Origin: an uncultured Saprospiraceae bacterium
Lineage (GTDB): Bacteria; Bacteroidota; Bacteroidia; Chitinophagales; Saprospiraceae
Length of the DNA stretch: 64,000 nucleotides
Reading direction: 5' to 3'
Assembly (NCBI GenBank): GCA_938015595.1
Contig: CALLPI010000020.1
Coordinates: 62,001 to 126,000 of the forward strand
The position numbers and the translations under genes are program-made. Of the stretch, positions 25,733 to 35,304 are shown piece after piece (the stretch's first letter is position 1; each line of letters opens with the position of its first letter). The notes beneath the pieces were generated by a model. The model saw only the letters and a program-made list of their open reading frames with translations. It ran no database searches and had not been told where the DNA came from.

Positions 25733-26806
25733 TCAGTACCGGGTGGTAAGCGCCAGCCCCTGGAAGTCCTTGAGCTGGTCTTTGGAAAGGAACACCACAT
25801 CGCCACCGGTGCGCAGCGCGGCTTCAATCATCTCGTCAATGATGTCGTCAATAACGCCGGGCTGATTGGCTTGCTCCACCGGCACGAGGCGGATTTGGCC
25901 TTCTGAGATAATGCCCGGCTGGAAGTAGTCGTGTTGTACAAAGAGCGTCTGTCCACGCCCTTCGTGAATGGCCATCCAGACTTGCGCTGGGTCGCTGAGG
26001 AATCTGCCACAGCTCACTGCATGTTGGAGCTCTTGCAGGCGCAGGTCGTTGCGGCGCTTGAGCACATTCTGTACAATTGGCCAAGCTTCGGGCACGATGT
26101 GGTGAGCTTTTTCGTCCAGCCGGTTGCGATTGAGGTGGCCCAGCACAAGGTGTTTGCGGTCGGCTACTTTGAGGTAGTGAATGTAGTTGCGCTCTTCGGT
26201 ACAAACGACTACCGGCAGGGGGTTCTTTTCCCACACCTTGTGGAAGGCCTTATCCACACGGTTGAAGAACTCCTCGATAAGGTTGTCTGTACCGAGTTTA
26301 TTTGTGAGTTCTTCCTTATTGGTTGTGTAGAGATTCTTCTTGTCCATAGGGAACGGGCGCCCTACCTCCGCTATCACTGCATCGCTGGCGGCCTGGATGA
26401 GGCGCGCCTTGTCGCGGCTGAGCACGAGTACGTAGTAGGCCGCCTGCTGGTGTATGGCGCGTACAATGTCGCGGGTAGCAAAGGTCTTGTCAATGACCAC
26501 GCGATCTTCTACTTTGATGGGCATGCGCAGATATTCGGCAACACCTTGGTCATTGACAAATATAGCCAGGCTATCTAGGTTGAAATTGTGCCGTATAGAA
26601 GCTGCCTTCGCTTTGAGCCTGTCAATAATGGGCTGCGCAAAGCGTTTGTCATACATCTGGAGCAGGCGGGTTTCCGCTTGCGATACCAGGTTTTTGAGCA
26701 ACACGGGGTCGTGCTTGTTGTCAGGCTTGGTGCGATGTGTGTTCATGAGTATGCTCACGCAGCACTCGGAGTGAATGTCTTTGAGTTTTTTAAGCTGGTC
26801 ATTCAT
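25733..26806 (-). CDS. baeRF3-type (eRF1-like) protein of unknown function
   Basis: 357 residues. The layout matches bacterial relatives of archaeo-eukaryotic release factor 1 (baeRF group). The N-terminal part is alpha/beta with CCVSILMNTHRTKPDNKHDP, the middle AAYYVLVLSRDKARLIQAASD, and the C-terminal third follows GRGQTLFVQHDYFQPG and GGDVVFLSKDQL, like the domain-3 fold of eRF1. The GGQ peptide-release motif is absent, so classic release activity is not expected. Proposed roles of baeRF proteins are in ribosome rescue or stress, but none is proven. It is upstream of glpD by 42 bases. Confidence 0.68.
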   Translation of the reverse strand: MNDQLKKLKDIHSECCVSILMNTHRTKPDNKHDPVLLKNLVSQAETRLLQMYDKRFAQPIIDRLKAKAASIRHNFNLDSLAIFVNDQGVAEYLRMPIKVEDRVVIDKTFATRDIVRAIHQQAAYYVLVLSRDKARLIQAASDAVIAEVGRPFPMDKKNLYTTNKEELTNKLGTDNLIEEFFNRVDKAFHKVWEKNPLPVVVCTEERNYIHYLKVADRKHLVLGHLNRNRLDEKAHHIVPEAWPIVQNVLKRRNDLRLQELQHAVSCGRFLSDPAQVWMAIHEGRGQTLFVQHDYFQPGIISEGQIRLVPVEQANQPGVIDDIIDEMIEAALRTGGDVVFLSKDQLKDFQGLALTTRY

Positions 26807-26933
26807 ACTGTAATGTAGTAGTTAGTAGTTATTGGCGGTATTCATGAACCAAGCGCCGTAACGCCTGCATTAGCGTCAAAAATAACCCCTGTTGCTTAAA
26901 CAGCCAAATATTTTTATGCAATGTAAATTTTTC

Positions 26934-26941
26934 TACCTTTG
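26934..26941 (+). promoter_or_regulatory. -7 promoter element of the PpiD-like gene
   Basis: TACCTTTG, exact match to TAnnTTTG. The start codon is 88 bases downstream. The leader begins with a short hairpin (CAGGG 26942-26946 with CCCTG 26957-26961). Confidence 0.6.
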
Positions 26942-27029
26942 CAGGGCTTTTTTCGACCCTGTAGCAAAAAGGGCGAAATAAGCATGCAAGTTTTTGACTA
27001 TCAATATCTTGAACTAAAAGTGCAGCAGT

Positions 27030-29138
27030 ATGGCCTTGATTGGACAAATCCGGAAGAACTCCTGGATTTTGATTGTGATGATGGCGTTGGCCTCTTTAGG
27101 CGTCATTATCATGTATATGTCAGACGACCGAACCAGCCTCTTCGGTGGCTCTCAGTTCCTCATGGGCAAGGTAAACGGCAAAAAAATTGACTGGCAGGAA
27201 TTCAACCGCATAGAGGATGTAATGTACCGCAACTCCGGCGCTGATCCCTACGAGCGCCGCGCCTACCTCTGGGACTGGTTTACTGAAAATATTCTTATCA
27301 ACCAGGAAGCCGAAAAACTGGGCCTAGGCGTCAGCATAGCCGAACTCAAAGACCTCGAATTTGGCATCAACCCTAGCCCGGTCATCGTACAGCGGTTCAG
27401 TGACCCCGCGACCCGGCAACTGGACCGCGAGCAACTCAACCAGTTTAAAGCTGCCATTGAATCCGGCAACCTCACGGACCCCATGGCGCGCGCCTTTTGG
27501 GCGCATCAGGAAAAAGAGATCATCAAAGACCGCCTGCAGGCTAAGCTCGGCGGTATGGTAGCCAAAGCACTATATGCCCCTAAGTGGATGGCCGAAATGG
27601 GCTACATGGACCAAAACCAGCGCTTTGACGCCCTGGCCGTGCTTGTGCCCTTTGATGAACTGGACAACTCGGACGTGACGGTTGATGACAAAGACTATCT
27701 GGCTTACCTTAAAGAAAATAAAGCCCTGTACGAAAAAGACAAAGAGACGCGCTCCCTTCAGTACGTGGCATTCAGCGTAACCCCTACTGCCGCCGACTCC
27801 GCCAAGTACCGGAAAACTATAGCCGACCTCATCACCGGTTTTGCCAATGCAGAAAACGACTCGGCCTATGTGGAGCGCTACTATGGCAGCATTGATGCGG
27901 CTTATGTCAAAAAGTCTGAGCTCAGCGACGCTATTGCCGATACAGTGTTTCGCATGCCGGTGGGCAGCGTGTATGGCCCCTACCTCGACCAAGGCGCTTA
28001 CAATGCCGTCAAAGTGCTCGATCGAAAGGTCATTCCTGACTCCGTGCGCTCGCGCCACATTCTCATTCAAGCCAAAGACCCCGGAGAACTAGCCCAGGCC
28101 CAAATGCGTATTGACAGCCTCAAAGGCCTCATTGAAGCCGGCACCAATACGTTCGATGAGTTAGCCAGGGCATTCGGCAGCGATGCTACCCGCGACAAAG
28201 GCGGCGATCTGGACTTTGCTGCTCCCGGTATGATGGTTAAGCCTTTTAATGATCTGATATTCTTTGAGGCTGAACCTGGCAAACTTTATACCGTCACCAC
28301 CCAGTTTGGCGTGCACCTCGTAGAAGTCACCGCCCGCAAGTACATCAACAATGAAAGCGGCGTAAAACTGGCCTACCTCTCCGAGCGAGTCGTTCCGAGC
28401 GAAGATACGCAAAACGCCATCAAAGACAAGGCCATTGCCATGATGGGTGCCAATCGAAAGCTGGACAAACTACTGGAGGCCGCTAAAAAAACCCCCGGCG
28501 TAGAAACCGCAACTACACCGCTGCTCGAAGCCAACGACTACCGCATACCCGAACTCGGCTCTGGCCAGGCTGTCCGCGATATGGTGCAGTGGGCTTTCCG
28601 CGCCAAAAAAGGCGAAGTATCGCCTGAAGTGTATGCTTTCCAGAACCCCGAACTACTCACCGTGGACAAGTTCGTGCTGGCCGGCCTGAAAGCCATACAA
28701 GCCCCAGGGCTGCCTGCCTTGGAAAACATCCGCGAGGAAATCAAAGCCCAGGTCATCAACAAAAAGAAAGGTGAAGTGCTGGCTGAGCGCATGAAAGGCA
28801 TGGACTTGAGCGCCTTGGCCGAAAAGTACAAAACCGAAATAGACACGCTGACCAACATCAGCTTTAGCTTCAGCTACCTGCCTGACCTGGGCGCAGAACC
28901 TAAAGTAGTGGCTATAGCCTCTGCATTGCCGCTCAACAAACTTTCCGACCCTATCATCGGCAATGCTGGAGTATTTGTAGTCAAGGTCATCAACAAGCCG
29001 GAAGTGGCGCCCCCCTCTGACTTGGCGCCCACTCAGCGCTCGCTTGCTTTGGCATCTCGCAGTCAAGTGCCTGCTCTGCTCATGGATGCCCTGATAAAGC
29101 GCTCCAAGATCAAAGACTATCGCTCCAAGTTCTTTTAA
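27030..29138 (+). CDS. ppiD: PpiD-like peptidyl-prolyl isomerase/periplasmic chaperone
   Basis: 702 residues. An N-terminal membrane anchor at about 10-30 (NSWILIVMMALASLGVIIMY) is followed by a SurA_N-like helical domain. A parvulin rotamase domain lies at about 337-432 (RSRHILIQAKDPGELAQAQ ... FGSDATRDKGGDL ... FGVHLVEVTAR). A second, degenerate rotamase-like region and a helical tail follow. PpiD proteins help outer-membrane and periplasmic proteins leave the Sec translocon and fold. The gene stands alone between its own promoter and a strong terminator. Confidence 0.9.
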   Translation: MALIGQIRKNSWILIVMMALASLGVIIMYMSDDRTSLFGGSQFLMGKVNGKKIDWQEFNRIEDVMYRNSGADPYERRAYLWDWFTENILINQEAEKLGLGVSIAELKDLEFGINPSPVIVQRFSDPATRQLDREQLNQFKAAIESGNLTDPMARAFWAHQEKEIIKDRLQAKLGGMVAKALYAPKWMAEMGYMDQNQRFDALAVLVPFDELDNSDVTVDDKDYLAYLKENKALYEKDKETRSLQYVAFSVTPTAADSAKYRKTIADLITGFANAENDSAYVERYYGSIDAAYVKKSELSDAIADTVFRMPVGSVYGPYLDQGAYNAVKVLDRKVIPDSVRSRHILIQAKDPGELAQAQMRIDSLKGLIEAGTNTFDELARAFGSDATRDKGGDLDFAAPGMMVKPFNDLIFFEAEPGKLYTVTTQFGVHLVEVTARKYINNESGVKLAYLSERVVPSEDTQNAIKDKAIAMMGANRKLDKLLEAAKKTPGVETATTPLLEANDYRIPELGSGQAVRDMVQWAFRAKKGEVSPEVYAFQNPELLTVDKFVLAGLKAIQAPGLPALENIREEIKAQVINKKKGEVLAERMKGMDLSALAEKYKTEIDTLTNISFSFSYLPDLGAEPKVVAIASALPLNKLSDPIIGNAGVFVVKVINKPEVAPPSDLAPTQRSLALASRSQVPALLMDALIKRSKIKDYRSKFF

Positions 29139-29174
29139 CCGCCTGGCTCTCCTGGCCAAGCGTTTACCATCAAG

Positions 29175-29214
29175 AAAACTGCCGGCAACCGAGCGTTGTT
29201 GCTGGCAGTTTTTT
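29175..29214 (+). terminator. Rho-independent terminator of the PpiD-like gene
   Basis: AAAACTGCCGGCAAC at 29175-29189 pairs with GTTGCTGGCAGTTTT at 29198-29212 with a single G-T pair and an 8-base loop. A T run continues to 29214. Confidence 0.88.
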
Positions 29215-29320
29215 ATTGTATGTCGGCTAATATTTTGCTCCTTCACTACCCTCCTCTAAAATTGGCCTTTGTGTAAAGCTTTAGGATAGAAACCCAGCGA
29301 CCATGTATGCGAATGTGCGC

Positions 29321-29328
29321 TACTTTTG
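29321..29328 (+). promoter_or_regulatory. -7 promoter element of the methyltransferase gene
   Basis: TACTTTTG, an exact match, 36 bases before ATG 29365. An earlier in-frame TTG would overlap the element and can be excluded. Confidence 0.65.
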
Positions 29329-29364
29329 TCAATTTCGCTGCTCATCCATACACCACTACTTCGC

Positions 29365-30255
29365 ATGTTTCAAATCAAAGGCCTGCCTCCCTTCCCTGAC
29401 TACGAATTGCTAGACTGCGGCGACTACCGCAAACTTGAGCGCTTTGGCCAGCACATTCTCTCGCGGCCCGAACCCCAGGCTATTTGGCAGGCTAGGTTGC
29501 CGCGCACCGAGTGGGAGCGCCTGGCGCACGCTGTGTTTAAACGCAAACAAAACCGCTCCAGTGAGTACGGCGATGAAGGCAACTGGACTCTGCATCCCAG
29601 CATGCCCGCCCAATGGTATATTCAGTACCGCTACAAAGACCTGTACTTGCGCCTGCGCCTAGGGCTTACGTCGTTCAAACACGTAGGGGTGTTTCCAGAG
29701 CAAGCTGATAATTGGAACTACCTCTACGACATCCTTCGGCAGATGCCTTCACCGCGCGCACTCAACCTTTTTGCTTACACCGGTGCTGCCTCCATAGCTG
29801 CTCGTGCTGCCGGCGCGCAAGTAGTACATGTGGATGCTGTAAAACCTGTGGTTACCTGGGCGCGGCAAAATATGGAGGCTTCTCGACTAGATCACATCAG
29901 TTGGGTGGTAGAAGATGCGCTCAAATTCGTGCAGCGAGAGGTGCGCCGCCAACGCCTCTATCAATGCATCATACTAGACCCTCCGGCCTACGGGCGTGGC
30001 CCCGAGGGCGAGAAATGGCTGCTGGACAAAAACCTTCCTGAACTGCTGGAACTTTGCAGCCGGCTCCTAGATCCCGCGCGCCATTGCTTTATCATCAACC
30101 TGTACTCTATGGGGTTTTCGGCATTGATTCTGGAAAATTTGATACGTAGTCATTTCACCTTCATGGACTCATACGAATTTGGCGAACTCTTTGTGCCTTG
30201 TGCTTCAGGAGTAAAACTTCCATTAGGGGTATTTCTGCGGTTTCATCGTGTGTAA
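29365..30255 (+). CDS. Class I SAM-dependent methyltransferase (RlmI-related)
   Basis: 296 residues from ATG 29365, placed by the promoter. The Rossmann core has the SAM-binding motif I LNLFAYTGAASIAARAAGA, an acidic residue in VVHVDAVKPVV, and motif IV LDPPAYGRGPEGEKW. The DPPAYGRGP form is typical of a RlmI-related group thought to methylate rRNA. The N-terminal third (PQAIWQARLPRTEW) may bind substrate. No PUA domain as in E. coli RlmI is visible, so the exact target base is open. Single gene with its own promoter. Confidence 0.78.
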   Translation: MFQIKGLPPFPDYELLDCGDYRKLERFGQHILSRPEPQAIWQARLPRTEWERLAHAVFKRKQNRSSEYGDEGNWTLHPSMPAQWYIQYRYKDLYLRLRLGLTSFKHVGVFPEQADNWNYLYDILRQMPSPRALNLFAYTGAASIAARAAGAQVVHVDAVKPVVTWARQNMEASRLDHISWVVEDALKFVQREVRRQRLYQCIILDPPAYGRGPEGEKWLLDKNLPELLELCSRLLDPARHCFIINLYSMGFSALILENLIRSHFTFMDSYEFGELFVPCASGVKLPLGVFLRFHRV

Positions 30256-30344
30256 TCCGCAAAAAAATTTGCCCCTAAAGCCTGAAACTTGCACTATATT
30301 GCCCCTTCAAACGCAGAAGCACTATTCAAATACCTGATTTAATC

Positions 30345-33300
30345 ATGCAGACGACCGTTTATTCCACGCTTCGCTCACGATTCGGACCTGCTCGCCTGGC
30401 TGGCATGGCCGCTTTGTGTATATTGGCTTTTGCAGCATGGCTTCCTCAGCCCGCCCAGCCCTGGAAGGCCTCTCCAACCTCGGAAGAAGACCGTTGGGTA
30501 GATTCCATCTTCAACGCCTTGGGGCCAGACGAACGTCTGGGGCAGCTTTTTATGATTCGCGCGCACTCTGACAAAGGCCCCGACCACGTAGCGGCAGTAG
30601 AAAATCTCATCCGCGAGTACCACGTAGGTGCACTCTGCTTTTTCCAAGGTACACCAGAAAAACAGGTAGAACTAACCAATCGCTATCAGGCGCTAAGCCG
30701 AATACCTCTGATGATTGCCATTGACGGCGAGTGGGGCTTGGGCATGCGCCTCAAAGACGGTACAATAAGCTATCCGCGCCAACTACCCCTGGGCGCCATT
30801 CAGGACAATTGGCTCATCTATGAGTTCGGCAAGGAAGTAGCGCGCCAGTGCCGCCGCATTGGCGTGCATGTCAATTTTGCTCCGGTAGCTGATGTCAACA
30901 ATAACGCCGCCAATCCGGTCATCAATACTCGCTCCTTTGGTGAAGACCGCGAAAACGTGGCCGTCAAAAGTCATATGTACGCCAAAGGCATGCAAGACCA
31001 CGGCGTACTGGCTTGCGCTAAACACTTCCCTGGCCACGGCGATACTGATGTGGACTCCCATCTCGACCTGCCCATCATCCGGCATACCCGCGAACGCCTC
31101 GACAGCATCGAACTCTACCCCTTCCGCGAGCTTATCCGCCAGGGCGTGGGCAGCGTTATGGTAGCGCATCTCAATGTGCCAGCGCTGGATACCGGCCTGC
31201 ATCGTCCCACCACCTTGTCGCGCTACACCGTGACCAACCTGCTGCGCCACAAACTGGGCTTTGATGGGCTAGCCTTTACCGACGCCCTCGAAATGAAAGG
31301 CGTAACCAAGCACTTCAAACCCGGCGAAGTGGAAGCCGAAGCCCTCTTGGCTGGCAACGACGTGCTGGTACTGCCCGAAAATATAGCAACCGCCATGCGC
31401 GAAATCAAGCGCTACATTGCCGATGGGCGCATCTTACAAGACGAAGTGGATACCCACGTGCGCCGCGTGCTGCGCGCCAAATACCGCCTGGGGCTTACTC
31501 AATTTACGCCCATCCCTACTGACAGCTTGCGCCAACAACTCAATTCTCCCGAAGCCATTGCCCTCAAGTGGAAACTCTACGAACACGCCCTAACTCTGGT
31601 GCGTAACAAAGACAACCTCCTGCCCATAGAAAAAACCACCCTCGACATGGCCTCCCTCAGTATAGGTGCTGGCCGCAAAACCCGCTTCCAGGAACGCCTA
31701 GATAGCTACAAAAAAATGGCCACTCTGTACACCGGCAGGGAAATATCCGATACAGAAAGAAACCGCCTACTACAAACACTAGGCAAAAAAGAACTGGTGC
31801 TAGTCAGCTTACACAACATGAGTTCTTTTGCTGCCCAGGGCTATGGCTTGAGCAAGAGCGCGCTGGACTTTCTGCAGGCCCTCAACCGACGCACCAAGGT
31901 AGTCCTGGTGGTATTTGGCACGCCCTACAGCCTGGTGCACTTTGACGCCTTCGACCCCGTGTTGGTGGCCTATGAAGATGACCCTATCGCCCAAGACCTG
32001 GCCGCGCAAGCCGTATTTGGCGCCATTGGCCTGAGCGGTAAGCTACCGATAACGGCCTCCCCGTTGAGTCGTTTCAACACAGGGGTCTCTACTGCTGCCA
32101 TCTTCCGCATGGGCTACACCGTACCCGAGCGGGTAGGTATGCAAACCACCACCCTAGAAAAAATAGACCACTTAGCCCAGGAAATGATGAGATCCGGTGC
32201 CGCGCCAGGCTGCGTAGTACTTGTGGCCAAAGACGGGCATATCGTATATCAAAAAGCCTTTGGCTACCATACCTACAGCAAAACGCAACCGGTACAACCC
32301 GACGACTTGTACGACCTGGCCTCCATAACTAAAATTGCAGGTGGTACGCTGGCTTTGATGAAGCTCTACGACGATGGGTTGGTAGATTTACAAACGCCTA
32401 TCAGCCAGTATTTGCCGGAACTACAAGGCTCCAATAAAGCCCATTTGACGCTCAAAGACATCATGGCGCACCGGGCCGGCCTACAGCCCTGGCTACCCTT
32501 TTATCAACAAACCATTGAGAAAACTAAAACCGACGTACTGCTCAAACCTGAATACTACCAGCACCAACCCAGCAAAAACTTTAGTATTCCTGTAGCCAAA
32601 GACCTGTACCTGCGCACTGATTATGCCGATTCTATTTGGCAGCAAATTATACAATCTCCGCTTTTGCCTACGCGGGGATATCGCTATAGCGACCTGGGTT
32701 TCTACATCATTGCCCGCATGGTACATCGGCTGACCGGTAAACCCCTGGACGTATTTCTGGAGGATAACTTCTTCTGCCCCATGGGGCTGGAGAGCATAGG
32801 CTATAATGCCTGGCAGCGGGCTAATCTACAACGAGTAGTGCCCACAGAGAACGACTACTACTTCCGGCAGCAAAAACTACAAGGCTATGTGCACGACATG
32901 GGGGCAGCCATGTGGGGAGGAGTTAGTGGCCATGCCGGCTTGTTTGCTAATGCTGAAAACCTGGCTATGATAATGCAAATGCTCCTCAACTATGGCTACT
33001 ACGGTGGCAAACGCTATCTGCGCCCCGAAACTGTAAAGCTCTTCGCGCAAAGACATCCGGCTAGCTCACGCCGCGGGCTGGGGTTTGACATGCGGCAGTT
33101 GAATACCCGCATGTATCAGAACGTAAGTACGCGCATGTCAAAGGAGGCTTTTGGCCATGATGGATTCACCGGCACCAGCGCTTGGGCCGACCCCGAAACT
33201 GGCACTATCTTTATACTGCTCAGCAATCGAACTTTTCCCAGCATGCGCAACGGTCGCCTCAACGGCATGCGCATGAGGCAGCGGATGCAATCTATAGTGT

Positions 33301-33392
33301 ATAATGCCCTTATAGGAAGGCCTTCAGGAGAAGATTGGGCACAAAGTAAAATTCCCTTGGAGGAAGATTATCCAGATGAAGAAGGCAATTGA
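30345..33392 (+). CDS. Glycoside hydrolase family 3 (NagZ-like) fused to class C beta-lactamase-like domain
   Basis: 1015 residues. A signal or anchor at about 18-38 exports the protein. Residues about 50-390 form a GH3 N-terminal domain: GVLACAKHFPGHGDTDVDSH (Lys226-His227) is the NagZ signature for beta-N-acetylhexosaminidases acting on peptidoglycan fragments, and FDGLAFTDALEMKGV follows. Residues about 400-590 are a GH3 C-terminal-like domain. From about 610 a serine beta-lactamase/penicillin-binding fold starts, with SITK (Ser660, Lys663), YSD at 781-783 in the YxN position, and a late HDGFTGTS. Two cell-wall activities on one chain suggest processing of muropeptides. This fusion recurs in Bacteroidota. 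A terminator follows. Confidence 0.88.
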   Translation: MQTTVYSTLRSRFGPARLAGMAALCILAFAAWLPQPAQPWKASPTSEEDRWVDSIFNALGPDERLGQLFMIRAHSDKGPDHVAAVENLIREYHVGALCFFQGTPEKQVELTNRYQALSRIPLMIAIDGEWGLGMRLKDGTISYPRQLPLGAIQDNWLIYEFGKEVARQCRRIGVHVNFAPVADVNNNAANPVINTRSFGEDRENVAVKSHMYAKGMQDHGVLACAKHFPGHGDTDVDSHLDLPIIRHTRERLDSIELYPFRELIRQGVGSVMVAHLNVPALDTGLHRPTTLSRYTVTNLLRHKLGFDGLAFTDALEMKGVTKHFKPGEVEAEALLAGNDVLVLPENIATAMREIKRYIADGRILQDEVDTHVRRVLRAKYRLGLTQFTPIPTDSLRQQLNSPEAIALKWKLYEHALTLVRNKDNLLPIEKTTLDMASLSIGAGRKTRFQERLDSYKKMATLYTGREISDTERNRLLQTLGKKELVLVSLHNMSSFAAQGYGLSKSALDFLQALNRRTKVVLVVFGTPYSLVHFDAFDPVLVAYEDDPIAQDLAAQAVFGAIGLSGKLPITASPLSRFNTGVSTAAIFRMGYTVPERVGMQTTTLEKIDHLAQEMMRSGAAPGCVVLVAKDGHIVYQKAFGYHTYSKTQPVQPDDLYDLASITKIAGGTLALMKLYDDGLVDLQTPISQYLPELQGSNKAHLTLKDIMAHRAGLQPWLPFYQQTIEKTKTDVLLKPEYYQHQPSKNFSIPVAKDLYLRTDYADSIWQQIIQSPLLPTRGYRYSDLGFYIIARMVHRLTGKPLDVFLEDNFFCPMGLESIGYNAWQRANLQRVVPTENDYYFRQQKLQGYVHDMGAAMWGGVSGHAGLFANAENLAMIMQMLLNYGYYGGKRYLRPETVKLFAQRHPASSRRGLGFDMRQLNTRMYQNVSTRMSKEAFGHDGFTGTSAWADPETGTIFILLSNRTFPSMRNGRLNGMRMRQRMQSIVYNALIGRPSGEDWAQSKIPLEEDYPDEEGN

Positions 33393-33398
33393 CCAAAA

Positions 33399-33432
33399 GG
33401 GAAAGCGACTACTTTGTATCGGTCGCCTTCCC
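33399..33432 (+). terminator. Terminator after the GH3/beta-lactamase fusion gene
   Basis: GGGAAAGCGAC at 33399-33409 pairs with GTCGCCTTCCC at 33422-33432 with one mismatch and a 12-base loop. The following CGTCTTATTATCC is a weak T tract. Confidence 0.6.
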
Positions 33433-33607
33433 CGTCTTATTATCCGGGGTACGGAGGCCACACGGGTAGATGCGCACCGGGCCGGATAGCTCCTGTGTGA
33501 TGGTCACAAGTCTCGTTCCTCGTTCATGGGACGAGTTTCCTCATAGTACGCCTGCTTTCAGGTCGTATTCATGAGACGCGCCGGTATGCAAAAGTCACCC
33601 TGACGTA

Positions 33608-34171
33608 TTAACTTTTTTTCCATTTGATGTTGCACCCTCCGCTGGGGTACTGTGGCTCTGGTGCTGGCTGGCCTTCCAATACGGCATCCAGTGCAGCGCG
33701 CAGGTCAGCGCCGGTCAGGGGGGTGTTTGTCTTAGGGCGGGAGTCATCTAAACGGCCACGATACACTAACCTCAGTGATGCATCAAATACGTAAAAATCA
33801 GGTGTGCAAGCAGCATCGTATGCGCGTGCTACTGCCTGACTTTCGTCATACAGGTAGGGAAATGTGTAGCCCACGGCCAGGGCATGGTCGTGCATCTTAT
33901 CAGGGGCGTCGTCAGGATAGGCTTCTACGTCATTAGAACTGATGCCCACAAAAGCTACATTTCGCGCCTGATAATCGTGCGCCAGCCGCACGATCTCTGG
34001 ATTGACGTGAATGACGTACGGGCAGTGGTTGCACAAAAACATGACCACCACGGCGGCTTTGCCGGCGGCTATTTCCTGTAAAGATATCTTGCGCCCCGAT
34101 ATTGTGTCGGGTAAGCAGAAATCAGGGGCAGGTGTGCCCAGGGGGAGCATGTTAGATTCCGTAAATGCCAT
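33608..34171 (-). CDS. Thioredoxin-fold (AhpC/TSA-type) protein
   Basis: 187 residues. A redox-active pair is in VVMFLCNHCPYVIHVNPE (Cys47, Cys50). The order PLGTPAPDFCLPDT ... VAFVGISSNDVEAYPDDAPD fits the peroxiredoxin-like thioredoxin family, whose members often carry CNHCPY. No signal peptide, so it is cytoplasmic. The motif could support a reductase or peroxidase role; the partner is unknown. It is transcribed divergently from the TrmH-family gene, with both promoters in a 125-base gap. Confidence 0.85.
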   Translation of the reverse strand: MAFTESNMLPLGTPAPDFCLPDTISGRKISLQEIAAGKAAVVVMFLCNHCPYVIHVNPEIVRLAHDYQARNVAFVGISSNDVEAYPDDAPDKMHDHALAVGYTFPYLYDESQAVARAYDAACTPDFYVFDASLRLVYRGRLDDSRPKTNTPLTGADLRAALDAVLEGQPAPEPQYPSGGCNIKWKKS

Positions 34172-34211
34172 ACGCGTTGCGTTTGAAGTATGCAGATTTT
34201 GATTTTAGTAG

Positions 34212-34219
34212 CGAAGGTA
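34212..34219 (-). promoter_or_regulatory. -7-like element of the thioredoxin-like gene
   Basis: TACCTTCG on the minus strand, one mismatch from the consensus, 40 bases before the ATG. Confidence 0.45.
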
Positions 34220-34262
34220 GAGGCTTTTGCGCATTTAAAGGGATTCGTTCCAGCAATTTTGG

Positions 34263-34270
34263 TATCTTTG
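34263..34270 (+). promoter_or_regulatory. -7 promoter element of the TrmH-family gene
   Basis: TATCTTTG, exact match to TAnnTTTG, 26 bases before the ATG at 34297. Confidence 0.65.
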
Positions 34271-34296
34271 TAAAGCTGGTTGAAATGCTTTGTTAA

Positions 34297-35109
34297 ATGG
34301 TTGCCTCGAACATAAGCAGCACGCAAAATCCGTTAATTAAACAAATGGCGGAGTTGAGCGCTAAGGCGCGCGAACGCCATCGGCAAGGCTTATTTGTAGT
34401 AGAAGGGCTGCGCGAAGCAACTATGGCACTAAGCGCTGGCTACCAGCCAGAAGCCATCCTGTACGATCCAGGCTGTACCAAAGACGAAGACTTGGTTGGG
34501 CTGCAATCCTTGGCACCCGCTGCGGTGTGGCGTCGGGTCACTACACCTGTATTTGAAAAAATAGCTTACCGCAGCGGTGTACCCAACGTTGTAGCCATGC
34601 TGCGCGCTCGTCCGCTTGATTTAAACAACATCACACTCCCTCAAAAGCGGTCGCCGCTGGTATTGGTACTCGAAAGTGTGGAAAAACCAGGCAACCTCGG
34701 CGCCATCTTGCGCACCGCCGACGCCGCTGGCACCGATGCCGTCATCCTCTGCGATCCCACTACTGACTGGCATAATCCCAACGTGATTCGGGCATCCCTG
34801 GGGTCAGTATTTGTAGTATCCGTGGCGGCAGCTTCCTCGCAGGAAGTGTATGCCTGGTTGCAACGGCAGGCTGTACGCATTCTGGTCACGCACCTGGAGG
34901 CTTCGCAGCCGCATTATTTGGCAGACTTGTGCGCAGGCTCGGCCATTGTCATGGGTGCAGAGGCTACTGGTATTTCTGAGTTTTGGCTGAAAGTAGCCCA
35001 CCAGCGCATTATCATTCCCATGCAAGGGCGCGTAGATTCGCTCAATGTATCGGCCTCAGCGGCTGTACTATTATTTGAAGCGCAGCGCCAGCGTGCCCTG
35101 GTTGGCTAA
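34297..35109 (+). CDS. TrmH/SpoU-family RNA 2'-O-methyltransferase
   Basis: 270 residues. The N-terminal third is the substrate-binding domain (NPLIKQMAELSAKARERHRQ, FVVEGLREATMAL). The knotted SPOUT domain follows with motif 1 KPGNLGAILRTADAAGTDAV, motif 2 IVMGAEATGISEFWL and motif 3 RIIIPMQGRVDSLNVSASAA. These enzymes methylate ribose in tRNA or 23S rRNA. The exact nucleotide cannot be called. Its promoter is shared in a gap with the divergent thioredoxin-like gene. Confidence 0.9.
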   Translation: MVASNISSTQNPLIKQMAELSAKARERHRQGLFVVEGLREATMALSAGYQPEAILYDPGCTKDEDLVGLQSLAPAAVWRRVTTPVFEKIAYRSGVPNVVAMLRARPLDLNNITLPQKRSPLVLVLESVEKPGNLGAILRTADAAGTDAVILCDPTTDWHNPNVIRASLGSVFVVSVAAASSQEVYAWLQRQAVRILVTHLEASQPHYLADLCAGSAIVMGAEATGISEFWLKVAHQRIIIPMQGRVDSLNVSASAAVLLFEAQRQRALVG

Positions 35110-35144
35110 GCCTTTGGCGAGTAACAAAAAAGCGGAAAAAAAAG

Positions 35145-35173
35145 AGTCGCACAAGGTGAAGACATGTGCGACT
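35145..35173 (-). terminator. Terminator for the T9SS-sorted surface protein gene
   Basis: AGTCGCACA at 35145-35153 pairs perfectly with TGTGCGACT at 35165-35173 across an 11-base loop. On the minus strand a T-rich tract of eight T follows. It lies in a convergent gap and could also slow plus-strand transcripts. Confidence 0.78.
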
Positions 35174-35304
35174 TACTGGCAATGATTATAATTCCACGAA
35201 TATGAAGGAAAAAAAGAACCCTTGTTATCTTGCGTTTTTATGTATTTATGCAACTAACGAATTTAGCGGCTAATATAGTGCAAAAGCGCTTATATAAAAG
35301 CTAC

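Noticed and set aside
25172-25906. 244-codon open frame on the plus strand opposite glpD
   Set aside because: It mirrors the coding strand of glpD; GC-rich third positions of glpD keep the antisense frame open.
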